Shown here: positions 30,510 to 38,058 of the stretch, one piece after another
How the letters are laid out: the number at the start of each line of letters is the position of its first letter
How positions within the stretch are numbered: position 1 is the stretch's first letter
Assembly: GCA_934636655.1 (NCBI GenBank)
Contig: CAKUAS010000016.1
Coordinates: forward strand, 1 to 44,783
From: an uncultured Oscillospiraceae bacterium
GTDB taxonomy: Bacteria; Bacillota; Clostridia; Oscillospirales; Oscillospiraceae
Length of the DNA: 44,783 nt
Reading direction: 5' to 3'
The notes under the pieces: model-generated
What the model was told of the DNA's origin: nothing
What the model saw: only the letters and a program-made list of their open reading frames with translations
Database searches by the model: none
Translations under genes and position numbers: made by a program

Positions 30510-32438
30510 ATGTTAGACAGTTTGTTTAGCCCGATTACAATCAACAATCGACAGCTCAGAAACCGCTGCATCGTGCCCGCTATGGTCATGAACCTCTGTG
30601 ATGAGGACGGCAGCTGCACCGAGCGCTTTGCTGCATACCATGAAGCCAAGGCCAAGGGCGGCTTTGCAATGATCATTACCGAAGACTTTGCCATCACGAA
30701 TGTTGCAGGAAAAGGACATCAGTATATAGGCGGACTCTGGAAGGATGAGCACATACCCGGCTTCAAGGAATATACGGACAGACTCCACAAATGGGGAGCT
30801 CTTTCCATAGTACAGCTCCATCATCCCGGCCGTCAGATTGGTGTCATTGATGCGGATACACCTTGGGCACCGTCTGCGATCCCCTGCCCGTTCAGTCCTG
30901 ATATGATGCCTCATGAGATGACTCAGGCTGAGATAAAGCTTGTGGTCAAGCAGTTCGGTCAGGCGGCCGCAAGAGCGAAGGCTGCCGGATTTGACGGCTG
31001 CGAGCTGCATGGTGCGCATGGTTACCTTATTGAGGAGTTCATGTCGCCCTATTCCAACAAGAGAACCGATGAATACGGCGGAGATCTCTGCAACCGCATG
31101 AGATTTGCTCTGGAAATAATACATGAGGTTCGTGAGCAGACCGGCTCCGATTTCATAATCGGCTATAAGCTGTCGAGCGATGAATGGGTATCCGGTGGAT
31201 TGACCATAGAGGATACGAAGGCATATGTGCCGTTCCTTGAAGAGGCCGGTGTTGATTATTTCGGAGTTTCCGTCGGTGTATACAGATCCGGTGATCAGAT
31301 CATTCCTTCGATGTACACAGAGCACGGCTGGATAGCCAACAATGCCAAAGAGGTAAAATCGGTAGCGTCCGTTCCGGTCTATGCAATCGGCAGAATTAAT
31401 GATACGCGCGTTGCCAACGCCATCATCAAGTCCGGAAAAGCAGACATGGTGGCTATGGGCAGACAGTCGATAGCCGACCCCGAAACGCCCAACAAGGCAA
31501 AAGCGGGCTGCTTTACGGATATACGTACCTGTGTCGGCTGCCTGCACGGCTGTGATGCAAACGTTAACCTTGAAAAGTCCGGCACCTGTGAGCTTAACCC
31601 GATAATTGGTCACGAGTCCGAGGCGGAGTATCAGACAGTGATGGCTGAAAGTCCCAAGAATGTTCTCGTTATCGGCGCCGGTCCTGCCGGACTTGAGGCG
31701 GCGATCGGAGCGGCAAAATGCGGACACAACGTTACTGTGTACGACAAAGACCGTTGGGCAGGCGGCAAATACCGTCTCGCATCGGTACCTCCCTGCAAGG
31801 GCGAACTGGGAGCATTTATCGTATGGCAGATGCATGAGCTCAAGAAGCTCAACGTTCCGGTCATACTGAATACGGAGGTCACGAAAGAGCTCGTTGACTC
31901 TGTAAAGCCCGATGTCGTTATTGCGGCCACCGGCACAAATCCGGTCGTACCCAAAATGATCCCCGGTTATGACAAGGACATAGTCGTTCTCGGTACCGAT
32001 GTACTTTCCGGAAAGGCGAACACCGGCCACAATGTAGTTGTTATCGGCGGCGGACATGCCGGAGCTGAGACCGCGAACCATATTGCCTCCTATATGAAGA
32101 ATGTCACTATTGTCGAGCTTCAGGAGGATATCGCGATGGATGAAGTCGATACGCCGCGCAATGCGCTGCTTGCGGATCTGAAGAAAAATGAGGTCCGTGT
32201 TTGCGCAAGCACGTCTGTTCAGGAGATAAAGGATCACTCCGTGGTCGTTTCGGGCAAGTATAACGAAGAGATCGAGTGCGACACCGTTGTCATCTCTATC
32301 GGCCATAAGCCCAATACCGTTCTCGCTGACGAGCTGAAGGCGGCAGGATATGACGTCCGCGTTATAGGTGATGCTGTGAGCGTAGGCCTTGTCGGACCGG
32401 CAGTCAGGGCTGGATATCTTGAAGGCCGTCGTATATAA
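30510..32438 (+). CDS. NADH:flavin oxidoreductase of the 2,4-dienoyl-CoA reductase/BaiCD/enoate reductase type
   Basis: This 642-residue three-domain flavoenzyme reduces an activated C=C bond. Residues about 1-340 form an Old Yellow Enzyme-type FMN barrel (HHPGRQ, CELHGAHGYLIEEFMSPYSN in parts: HGAHGYL, FMSPYSNKRTD). A [4Fe-4S] site follows (C341, C344, C348, C360). A FAD/NAD(P)H domain begins with GAGPAGLEAA (389-398) and has a second dinucleotide motif GGGHAGAE (512-519). This is the layout of dienoyl-CoA reductase, BaiCD, BaiH and recently described gut steroid-hormone reductases. The substrate cannot be read from the sequence. The SnoaL-like neighbour and transporters favour a steroid, bile acid or plant phenolic. 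Confidence 0.9.
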   Translation: MLDSLFSPITINNRQLRNRCIVPAMVMNLCDEDGSCTERFAAYHEAKAKGGFAMIITEDFAITNVAGKGHQYIGGLWKDEHIPGFKEYTDRLHKWGALSIVQLHHPGRQIGVIDADTPWAPSAIPCPFSPDMMPHEMTQAEIKLVVKQFGQAAARAKAAGFDGCELHGAHGYLIEEFMSPYSNKRTDEYGGDLCNRMRFALEIIHEVREQTGSDFIIGYKLSSDEWVSGGLTIEDTKAYVPFLEEAGVDYFGVSVGVYRSGDQIIPSMYTEHGWIANNAKEVKSVASVPVYAIGRINDTRVANAIIKSGKADMVAMGRQSIADPETPNKAKAGCFTDIRTCVGCLHGCDANVNLEKSGTCELNPIIGHESEAEYQTVMAESPKNVLVIGAGPAGLEAAIGAAKCGHNVTVYDKDRWAGGKYRLASVPPCKGELGAFIVWQMHELKKLNVPVILNTEVTKELVDSVKPDVVIAATGTNPVVPKMIPGYDKDIVVLGTDVLSGKANTGHNVVVIGGGHAGAETANHIASYMKNVTIVELQEDIAMDEVDTPRNALLADLKKNEVRVCASTSVQEIKDHSVVVSGKYNEEIECDTVVISIGHKPNTVLADELKAAGYDVRVIGDAVSVGLVGPAVRAGYLEGRRI

Positions 32439-32462
32439 TAAACACAAGTCTTATACTGAAAC

Positions 32463-32496
32463 ATATTTGTGGGGAAACCGATCTCCCCACAAATAT
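32463..32496 (+). promoter_or_regulatory. Intercistronic hairpin before the GPH transporter
   Basis: ATATTTGTGGGG (32463-32474) and its exact complement (32485-32496) form a 12-bp stem without a T-run, suggesting mRNA processing or stability control. Confidence 0.55.
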
Positions 32497-32558
32497 TTAA
32501 AACATTCCGTGTCAATATATTGTCAATTGAACACGGACCCGACGAACAGGGGAATTAT

Positions 32559-34019
32559 ATGAAAGAAAAAGCGGTCAAAAAGGGAAGTATACCGTTCAAG
32601 GATAAGCTCGCATGGGCTTCCTGCGACGGCATGGGCACCCTGCTTGCGTGGAACATCTTCGCAAGTTATCTTACATATTACTTTACCGATGTGTGCGGCC
32701 TGGCGCTCGGCCTTGCCGGAAACATCATACTCATTGCAAGATCCTGCGATACCGTTACCGACTTTTTAATAGGCATAGCCATAGACAGATGTCACTGGAA
32801 AAGCGGAAAATACAGAGGCTGGCTGAAGATAGGCATTCTGCCTATGACGATCGGACTGCCGCTGATATTTGCGCCGTGGGAAAATGTAAGCATGACCTTC
32901 AGGGTCATATGGATAATACTCATCTTCGGAACCTATGGCTGTATATGGAACACGATAGTATGCGCGCCGACTCACGCTCAGCTTGTCAATATGACAACGA
33001 GCGTTGAAGAACGCAGCGAGATAATCGGCATACGCGAGGTGTTCTTCAATGTCGGAATGTTTCTTGTGTCCGCGGCATTTCTGCCTCTCGTCAAGGCGTT
33101 CGGCGGCGGCAGCGAGCGCAAGGGCTTCTTTTGGGCGGCGGTCGTATTCGCAGCCATAGGCTTTGTGAGCATGGGCGTGAACTTTCTCGCTCAGAAAAAA
33201 TATGAGCTCAATCCGGACGGAACCTCAAAGATAATTGAGACCCAGGGCGAGGAAAAAACCAAGAAACGCAATCTGCTGAGCGAGCTTGGGCTGGTAGCGA
33301 AGAACAGACCGTGCATCATAATCCTTATAAGCGTGCTGCTTGCAAATACACTTATGACGATAAAGAGTGCGCTGATGGTATATTCGTTTAAATACTATTT
33401 TGATATGGAAAACTTTTATGCCATCGCGATGGGCGTGTTCACCGTCGCAACCATACTCGGAGCGCTGCTTATTAAATATTTCGTAAGGCTGTTCAGAGAC
33501 AGCAGCCGCGCGTTTGTTTGCGTTCTCGCGATGAGCATTATTTTCAATACGGCATTCTTTCTTATCTGCCGTGCGCTCGGCCCTGCGGCAGCGGCGAAGT
33601 CAATGAGCTTCGGAGCACTGTTTTTCATCTTCATAATCAGCGCGGTATTCCAGGGCGCGCATTACGGCTTTGCAAATCTTCTTGTACCGAACGTTATAGA
33701 ATATGGCTTTTGGCTGACCGGTAAGCTCCAAACGGGACTTATCTACGGTATATACGCTCTGGACATTTCGCTTGGCGCGGCTATTGGTGGCAAGCTTACG
33801 ACGGTCGTTCTCAATGCGGCAGATTTTGTGCCGAATGTTATCCAGAGTCTTGCCACAAAAAACGGGATCCTTTTCGGCACATTCATAATACCCACGATCA
33901 TGGCAGCCGCTCAGTTGGTCTTGCAGCTCTTTTTCGGCCTTAACGATAAAAAGTATCAGAAGTGCGTTGAAGAGAACGAAGCCCGTGCTTTGGCAGATCA
34001 AGCTGAGCCGAACGAATAA
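32559..34019 (+). CDS. GPH-type (MelB-like) MFS transporter
   Basis: This 486-residue protein has about 12 transmembrane helices of the glycoside-pentoside-hexuronide:cation symporter group (MFS_2). The family motifs are visible: DGMGTLLAWNIFASYLTYYF, ARSCDTVTDFLIGIAIDR in parts (RSCDTVTDFLIG) and the loop HWKSGKYRGWL. GPH proteins import sugars but also steroids and other small molecules with a cation. The ATG at 32559 (after AGGGGAATTAT) is preferred over 32469, which lies in the hairpin. It is probably the uptake system for the substrate of the flavoreductase. Confidence 0.88.
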   Translation: MKEKAVKKGSIPFKDKLAWASCDGMGTLLAWNIFASYLTYYFTDVCGLALGLAGNIILIARSCDTVTDFLIGIAIDRCHWKSGKYRGWLKIGILPMTIGLPLIFAPWENVSMTFRVIWIILIFGTYGCIWNTIVCAPTHAQLVNMTTSVEERSEIIGIREVFFNVGMFLVSAAFLPLVKAFGGGSERKGFFWAAVVFAAIGFVSMGVNFLAQKKYELNPDGTSKIIETQGEEKTKKRNLLSELGLVAKNRPCIIILISVLLANTLMTIKSALMVYSFKYYFDMENFYAIAMGVFTVATILGALLIKYFVRLFRDSSRAFVCVLAMSIIFNTAFFLICRALGPAAAAKSMSFGALFFIFIISAVFQGAHYGFANLLVPNVIEYGFWLTGKLQTGLIYGIYALDISLGAAIGGKLTTVVLNAADFVPNVIQSLATKNGILFGTFIIPTIMAAAQLVLQLFFGLNDKKYQKCVEENEARALADQAEPNE

Positions 34020-34041
34020 ATCTACCTTATAGGAGAGCATT

Positions 34042-35238
34042 ATGAAAAAGGTAATGTCTTTAATAGTTGTCTTACTCGCATCATTCACAGTATACATTTA
34101 CTCATTCACGACGATCGTCCTCGGTGATATCTACACGGCTTTTCCCGGGCAGGACAGCATAACTGTTCTGATAGCGTCGCTTCCTGCGGTCGTGATGATG
34201 ATATCCGCATTCGCATCGGCATTTCTTCTCGCAAAATTCAACAGAAAAATACTGGTCATTATCAGTATGGTCATCGCGGTCGTGGCAGGTCTTGCTGTAG
34301 CATATGTTGAGCTTCCCGTTGCGGGAATAGTTGCGTGCTCTGCGCTCATGGGCATCCCAGCGGGCGTAGTGGCGGCGGCAAACGCATCCGTTCTGCCGAT
34401 GATCGCGCCCGACTCTCTCAAGGACAAGGTGATGGGCTTCCATCAGGCGGCGCTTATGCTCGGACAGACCCTTTTCGCTCTAGTCTGCGGCTTCTTTGCA
34501 AGAGGCGGCAACTGGGCGGGCGGCTTTAAAACCGTTTATGTAATAATCCCGGTTATTATCCTTGTCATCCTTTTCTACCCCGATATTCCGGTCGAAGCTG
34601 CGGCAAAACCGAAGGAAGAAGAAACGGAGCTTGAAAAAGAGGGCGCAGGCCGTATGCCGACATACGCCGTGCTGCTTTTGGCGACCTATTTCTTCGGTTG
34701 CATTTTCTGGAACGGATGGTACCTGAATAATTCGGACTTTATAATTAATGAAGCTCAGTTGGGCGATACCACCCTGGTAGGCGGTGTAAATTCACTCTGT
34801 ACTGCGGTCAGCATGATCGGATGTGCTGCGGTGTCATTTTGGATGAAAGCATTTAAGGGCTGGTCGCTGCCGCTGGCACTGCTGTTGGGCGGCGTTTGCA
34901 CATTCCTGCCTACGGTCATCCCAACTATACCGTGCTGCTACATAGCGGCTATCGGCTGCCAGCTTGGGATCATGATAGCCATCTCGGCGCTGCAGACATA
35001 TCTTGGTCTCGGTCTGAAGGGAAAGAATCTGACAACTGCGATGAGCTTCCTTCAGGCTTTTGAAGGCTCGGGCGTTTTCCTGTGCGGATATGTTGTGCCG
35101 TTTATCGCAGGTGCGTTCGGCGAAAGTGCCCGTCACAACATGATGGTCGGCGCTGTTGCCACGATTATAATCGGCCTTGCGACCTATACGTTCATGCGCA
35201 GGGGTCACAAGCAGGTTTTTGCTGAAGCCAAGCAGTAA
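34042..35238 (+). CDS. MFS transporter
   Basis: This 398-residue major-facilitator protein has about 12 helices and a cytoplasmic central loop (about 190-210, charged). The first half has a helix 2-3 loop AKFNRKILVIIS that replaces the usual GxxxDRxGRR. It is 22 bp from the GPH gene, behind AGGAG, so it is part of the cargo operon. One of the two transporters may import substrate while the other exports the reduced product; the sequence does not say which. Confidence 0.88.
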   Translation: MKKVMSLIVVLLASFTVYIYSFTTIVLGDIYTAFPGQDSITVLIASLPAVVMMISAFASAFLLAKFNRKILVIISMVIAVVAGLAVAYVELPVAGIVACSALMGIPAGVVAAANASVLPMIAPDSLKDKVMGFHQAALMLGQTLFALVCGFFARGGNWAGGFKTVYVIIPVIILVILFYPDIPVEAAAKPKEEETELEKEGAGRMPTYAVLLLATYFFGCIFWNGWYLNNSDFIINEAQLGDTTLVGGVNSLCTAVSMIGCAAVSFWMKAFKGWSLPLALLLGGVCTFLPTVIPTIPCCYIAAIGCQLGIMIAISALQTYLGLGLKGKNLTTAMSFLQAFEGSGVFLCGYVVPFIAGAFGESARHNMMVGAVATIIIGLATYTFMRRGHKQVFAEAKQ

Positions 35239-35532
35239 AAGCCGAAAGCGCGCAGGGCGTATGCTCTGCGCACTTTTGCGCTTTGCAAATGATATATTTA
35301 TATAAATTATAGGCTTTCTGACTTGTTTGACGTAAATTTGTGTAACATAATTATAATAATTGAAAAAATATCGAAAGATTTGCTGCATCATATATGATAT
35401 AAATGATATAGATCGATACAGTGGTGATCGACCGCTGAGATGCTTTTCTTTCATACACATGAATCTTTTGCTCCATCAAGCTTAATGCCGATGCAATTCT
35501 CCCTTCCTATCCCCTTCCCATAATTTGAATAT

Positions 35533-35615
35533 GACTGCGTTTTTCATGTGGGCGCAGTCGAGAATAAACGTCAAGCCGGCTCTATGTAAAGAGCTGCTTG
35601 ACGTTTATTTTATCT
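35533..35615. terminator. Double terminator at the island's right end
   Basis: GACTGCG (35533-35539) pairs with CGCAGTC (35553-35559). A second perfect stem, AATAAACGTCAAGC (35563-35576) with its complement (35596-35609), is followed by a T-rich tail. It insulates the cargo operon from the chromosome. Confidence 0.75.
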
Positions 35616-35641
35616 TATTTAATGACTAACAGTCCGGCCCC

Positions 35642-35655
35642 AAATGCGTCCAAAA
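35642..35655. repeat. Integrase arm-type repeat (right end)
   Basis: AAATGCGTCCAAAA is identical to the two tandem copies beside the integrase gene (21371-21396). Its place inside the right end supports a role as an arm-binding site. Confidence 0.55.
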
Positions 35656-35774
35656 ATGTTGGATATAAAACTATCGTTTGCAGGCAGTGGTTTTGATTTT
35701 TTCGCAGTGCCTACATTATTTAATGTGAAAAAATTTTGCTTGATAACTCTACAAAAATCAGACCTCCGAAAACG

Positions 35775-35821
35775 GAATGGGGTTCAAGAGGCCGCTGGTT
35801 CAACTCCAGTCACTCGGACCA
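35775..35821 (+). repeat. tRNA-Pro 3' half, right attachment site
   Basis: An exact copy of tRNA-Pro positions 21225-21271, including CCA, without the 5' half. Similarity to the region after the intact tRNA continues to about 36133 with scattered differences, so a related element was already present at this site. Confidence 0.9.
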
Positions 35822-35935
35822 AACAAATAAGGCTCGAAAGTGCAAACTTTCGGGTCTTTTTCTTGCTTTTTGAGAACTTTTTGCGCCTAATTATACAGGT
35901 GGACTATCAGCGCCCGCCGCAAATGCGTCCAAAAC

Positions 35936-36133
35936 TCAGGATAAATAAATTTTGTCCATTATGTCAGCTGTCTTGCGCTTGCTCTCGTCAAGGCAGTGAG
36001 TGTAGATGTCCAGTGTTGTAGATATGTTCTCATGGCCGAGAAACTCCTGCGCTTGTTGAGGTGTTGCGTCATGAGCGGCCAATAGGCTCGCTGCCGTGTG
36101 CCGCATATCATGCACCCTTATATCAGGCAGACC
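35936..36133 (-). pseudogene. Truncated integrase remnant (C-terminal 65 codons)
   Basis: The minus strand encodes about the last 63 residues of an integrase almost identical to that at 21398-22537, including HDMRH, LGHE and the active-site DIYTH, with the same stop. The homology ends abruptly at 36133, in the codon after Gly-Leu, where the ATG of the next plus-strand gene begins. It belonged to an older relative of the island and cannot work alone. Confidence 0.85.
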
Positions 36134-36850
36134 ATGGCTCTTTCTTCCGATGCACCGGTAATGACTATGCCGGTATCACCCTCCAACTCCGGCTGGGGCG
36201 GCTTCGGTGGCGACGGATGGTGGATCATCCTGTTTGTCATCATCCTGTTTGGCTGGGGCGGCAACGGCTGGGGCGGCAACAATGGCGGCGTTATGGACGG
36301 CTATGTTCTGACTTCCGACTTTGCAAACATCGAGCGTAAGCTTGACGGCGTTAACAACGGCCTGTGCGACGGTTTTTACGCAATGAACACAGGTATGCTC
36401 AACGGCTTTGCAAACGTCACTCAGGCGGTCACAAGCGGCTTCCAGACCGCAGAGCTGTCCAAGTGTAACCAGCAGGCCGCATTGATGGCACAGCTTAACG
36501 CAATGCAGATGCAGGCGCAGGAGTGCTGCTGCGAGAACCGCGCGGCGATAGCACAGGTGCGCTATGACATGGCGACGCAGGCTTGTGACACCCGCAACAC
36601 CATTCAGAACAGCACTCGCGACATTATCGACAACGCCAACAGCAACAGCAAGGCAATCCTCGACTTCCTCGTGAACAGCAAGATGCAGGATCTGCAGACC
36701 GAAAATCAGAACCTCAAGCTTGCGGCTTCTCAGGCAGCGCAGAGCAATTACCTTGTCTCACAGCTCAGGCCGAGTCCCACACCGGCTTACATCACCTGTA
36801 ACCCGTGGGCAGCGTCCGCACCTTACGGCGCTTGCGGTAACTGCGCATAA
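36134..36850 (+). CDS. Gly/Trp-rich phage-like hypothetical protein
   Basis: This protein of 238 residues starts at MALSSDAP. A hydrophobic segment (WWIILFVIILFGW, about 25-37) is flanked by Gly/Trp-rich stretches (GWGGFGGDG, GGNGWGGNNGG). A helical region with repeated Asn/Gln/Ala and Cys pairs follows (QECCCENRAA), then a coiled coil near 175-205 and a Pro/Cys tail. I have seen such proteins in clostridial prophage-like cassettes; the function is unknown. The 12 codons upstream of the chosen ATG translate integrase remnant, so the natural promoter and ribosome site were lost and expression is doubtful. Confidence 0.65.
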   Translation: MALSSDAPVMTMPVSPSNSGWGGFGGDGWWIILFVIILFGWGGNGWGGNNGGVMDGYVLTSDFANIERKLDGVNNGLCDGFYAMNTGMLNGFANVTQAVTSGFQTAELSKCNQQAALMAQLNAMQMQAQECCCENRAAIAQVRYDMATQACDTRNTIQNSTRDIIDNANSNSKAILDFLVNSKMQDLQTENQNLKLAASQAAQSNYLVSQLRPSPTPAYITCNPWAASAPYGACGNCA

Positions 36851-36918
36851 CAATTGCACAGCACAGCATTTTCGTGACTTCACGAAAATGATCGGGCTTT
36901 TACCGATACTAAGATCAA

Positions 36919-36949
36919 GCGGTGAGGCTCACGTCTCACCGCATTTTTT
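36919..36949 (+). terminator. Terminator after the Gly/Trp-rich gene
   Basis: GCGGTGAG (36919-36926) pairs with CTCACCGC (36935-36942), followed by T6. A second hairpin (ATTTTCGTGA with TCACGAAAAT, about 36868-36890) precedes it. Confidence 0.75.
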
Positions 36950-36966
36950 ATGAAAGGATAAACATT

Positions 36967-37389
36967 ATGGCTGAATTTACAAATTCCAATATAGTCAGCA
37001 TCGCGGCAGGGCAGAATGTGCCTCTGACGGAAACGGCGGTGCAGGGCAATTGCAGTATCGTACACCGTGAGGGCGCGGGCATTGTCACACTGCGCGGTCT
37101 GACAAACCAGTGCAGGGCGCGTTTCCGCGTTGCCTTCGGCGCGAACATAGCGATACCCACGGGCGGCACGGTCGAGGCAATAACCGCCGCTATCGCAATA
37201 AACGGCGAGCCGCTTACCGCTGCAACGGCGACTGTGACACCGGCTGCTGTGGGAAATTATTTTAACATTTATGTTGCGGCAAATGTGAATGTTCCGCGTG
37301 ATTGCTGCCTGACTGTGGCAGTTAAGAACACAAGCGGACAGGCTATTAACTTCGCAAACTCCAACCTGATCGTTGAGAGAATTGCATGA
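36967..37389 (+). CDS. Small beta-rich phage-like protein
   Basis: This 140-residue protein starts at ATG 36967 behind GAAAGGATAA; the ATG at 36922 lies in the terminator. The sequence alternates hydrophobic and polar residues (VSIAAGQNVPLTETAV, GAGIVTLRGL, FNIYVAANVNVP), suggesting a beta-sandwich such as a phage head-decoration or collagen-tail-like domain. I do not recognise a named family. It sits between two other small genes in an order I associate with clostridial prophage-like cassettes. Confidence 0.6.
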   Translation: MAEFTNSNIVSIAAGQNVPLTETAVQGNCSIVHREGAGIVTLRGLTNQCRARFRVAFGANIAIPTGGTVEAITAAIAINGEPLTAATATVTPAAVGNYFNIYVAANVNVPRDCCLTVAVKNTSGQAINFANSNLIVERIA

Positions 37390-37402
37390 GAGAAGTAAAA
37401 CT

Positions 37403-37798
37403 ATGAGTATGAGATCACTTGAAAAACTTCGTGATATGCTGTGCGAGGAGCTTGACGATATCGCGGAACAGGGCGAACTGAATACAGGCGCACTCGATGT
37501 CATCGACAAGCTTGTACACAGCGTCAAGCACATCGACAAAATCATGATGGCCGATGGCTACAGCCGTACCGGCGAATGGGACGCAGAGGGTTACATGCGC
37601 GGCAACAGCTATCGCAGAGGCCGCGACAGTATGGGGCGCTTTACCTCCCGCGATGCTGGGTACAGCCGCAGAGGGTACAGCCGCGCCGACGGCACGGATC
37701 GAGCTATAGAGCAGCTTGAGGATATGCTCAAGGATGCCGGCGGCGAGTCTGAGCACATGGCGATAAAGAAAGCTATCAGTGTGCTGAAAAACGCATAA
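37403..37798 (+). CDS. Small Arg/Gly/Tyr-rich phage-like protein
   Basis: This 131-residue protein starts at ATG 37403, 14 bp after the previous gene. A helical N-terminus (about 1-45; LEKLRDMLCEELDDIAEQ) is followed by a low-complexity Arg/Gly/Tyr/Ser section (about 55-90; YRRGRDSMGRF, GYSRRGYSRADG) and a C-terminal helix (AIEQLEDMLKDAGG). The function is unknown. Its stop codon overlaps a 13-bp tandem repeat that lies before the tRNA-Leu fragment. Confidence 0.6.
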   Translation: MSMRSLEKLRDMLCEELDDIAEQGELNTGALDVIDKLVHSVKHIDKIMMADGYSRTGEWDAEGYMRGNSYRRGRDSMGRFTSRDAGYSRRGYSRADGTDRAIEQLEDMLKDAGGESEHMAIKKAISVLKNA

Positions 37799-37821
37799 AT
37801 TTACGACAAAATTTACGACAA
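37797..37821. repeat. Tandem AAATTTACGACAA repeat next to tRNA-Leu fragment
   Basis: Two 13-bp copies (37797-37809, 37809-37821) sit 45 bp before the tRNA-Leu 3' end. Size and spacing copy the arm-type repeats at the tRNA-Pro island, so they may be arm sites of a different integrase now lost. Confidence 0.5.
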
Positions 37822-37866
37822 CACTAAAAAGTCTTGATTTATCAACATTTATAGAGTTGTGTGGAT

Positions 37867-37892
37867 GGGTTCGAGTCCCACCACCGGCACCA
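37867..37892 (+). repeat. tRNA-Leu 3' fragment, attachment-site remnant
   Basis: The 26 bases match the T-loop, 3' acceptor strand and CCA of tRNA-Leu (identical to the 3' end of the gene at 491-576). The 5' part of a tRNA is missing upstream. It is the mark of an element that used tRNA-Leu and whose other boundary is not in this window. Confidence 0.8.
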
Positions 37893-37899
37893 TTGAGAA

Positions 37900-37931
37900 G
37901 AGGCTGTTTTTTTAGTAAAACGGCCTCTTTT
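37900..37931 (+). terminator. Terminator behind the tRNA-Leu fragment
   Basis: GAGGC (37900-37904) with GTTTT pairs with AAAAC and GCCTC, followed by T6. Its presence suggests that a complete tRNA once ended here. Confidence 0.65.
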
Positions 37932-37990
37932 TTATTTTTATCCATTTTTTTGCGCTCACGGAGCAGCCTCAAAACCAAATCCGTTATTAT

Positions 37991-38037
37991 AAAAGCCCTC
38001 CTTCGCCCGAGCACGCTGTGCGTATCCGAAGGAGGGC
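37991..38037 (-). terminator. Terminator of the LuxR-type gene
   Basis: GCCCTCCTTCG (37995-38005) pairs with CGAAGGAGGGC (38027-38037); the A4 at 37991-37994 gives T4 on the minus strand. Confidence 0.8.
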
Positions 38038-38058
38038 CTGCTTGCCCGCTTTATTTTG

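Larger units (their letters stand above)
35239..35774. other. Right end of the island, non-coding
   Basis: No gene is seen. The region holds a hairpin at 35246-35282 directly after the MFS gene, a strong terminator at 35533-35615, and a single integrase arm-type repeat at 35642-35655, about 120 bp before the tRNA-Pro repeat. It is AT-rich between 35280 and 35420. Confidence 0.6.
21225..35821. mobile_element. Integrated genomic island in tRNA-Pro
   Basis: The island is bounded by a 47-bp direct repeat of the tRNA-Pro 3' part (21225-21271 and 35775-35821). The integrase gene lies next to the tRNA, pointing at it. Inside are a winged-helix replication-type protein, a Cys-rich VLP protein, HigBA, an RHH regulator, a SprT-like protein, a serine recombinase and a five-gene metabolic cargo. 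No relaxase, type IV coupling protein or capsid gene is present, so transfer would need help from another element. Copies of a 14-bp repeat near both ends (21371-21396, 35642-35655) look like integrase arm sites. Confidence 0.82.

Noticed and set aside
30513..32447. A 644-codon open frame antisense to the flavoreductase gene
   Set aside because: It mirrors the real gene almost exactly, has no family motif, and arises from codon bias of the sense strand; the sense protein has complete FMN, Fe-S and FAD motifs.
21225..35821. Island as a complete conjugative element or prophage
   Set aside because: No relaxase, coupling protein, type IV secretion, terminase, portal or capsid gene is present in the interval.
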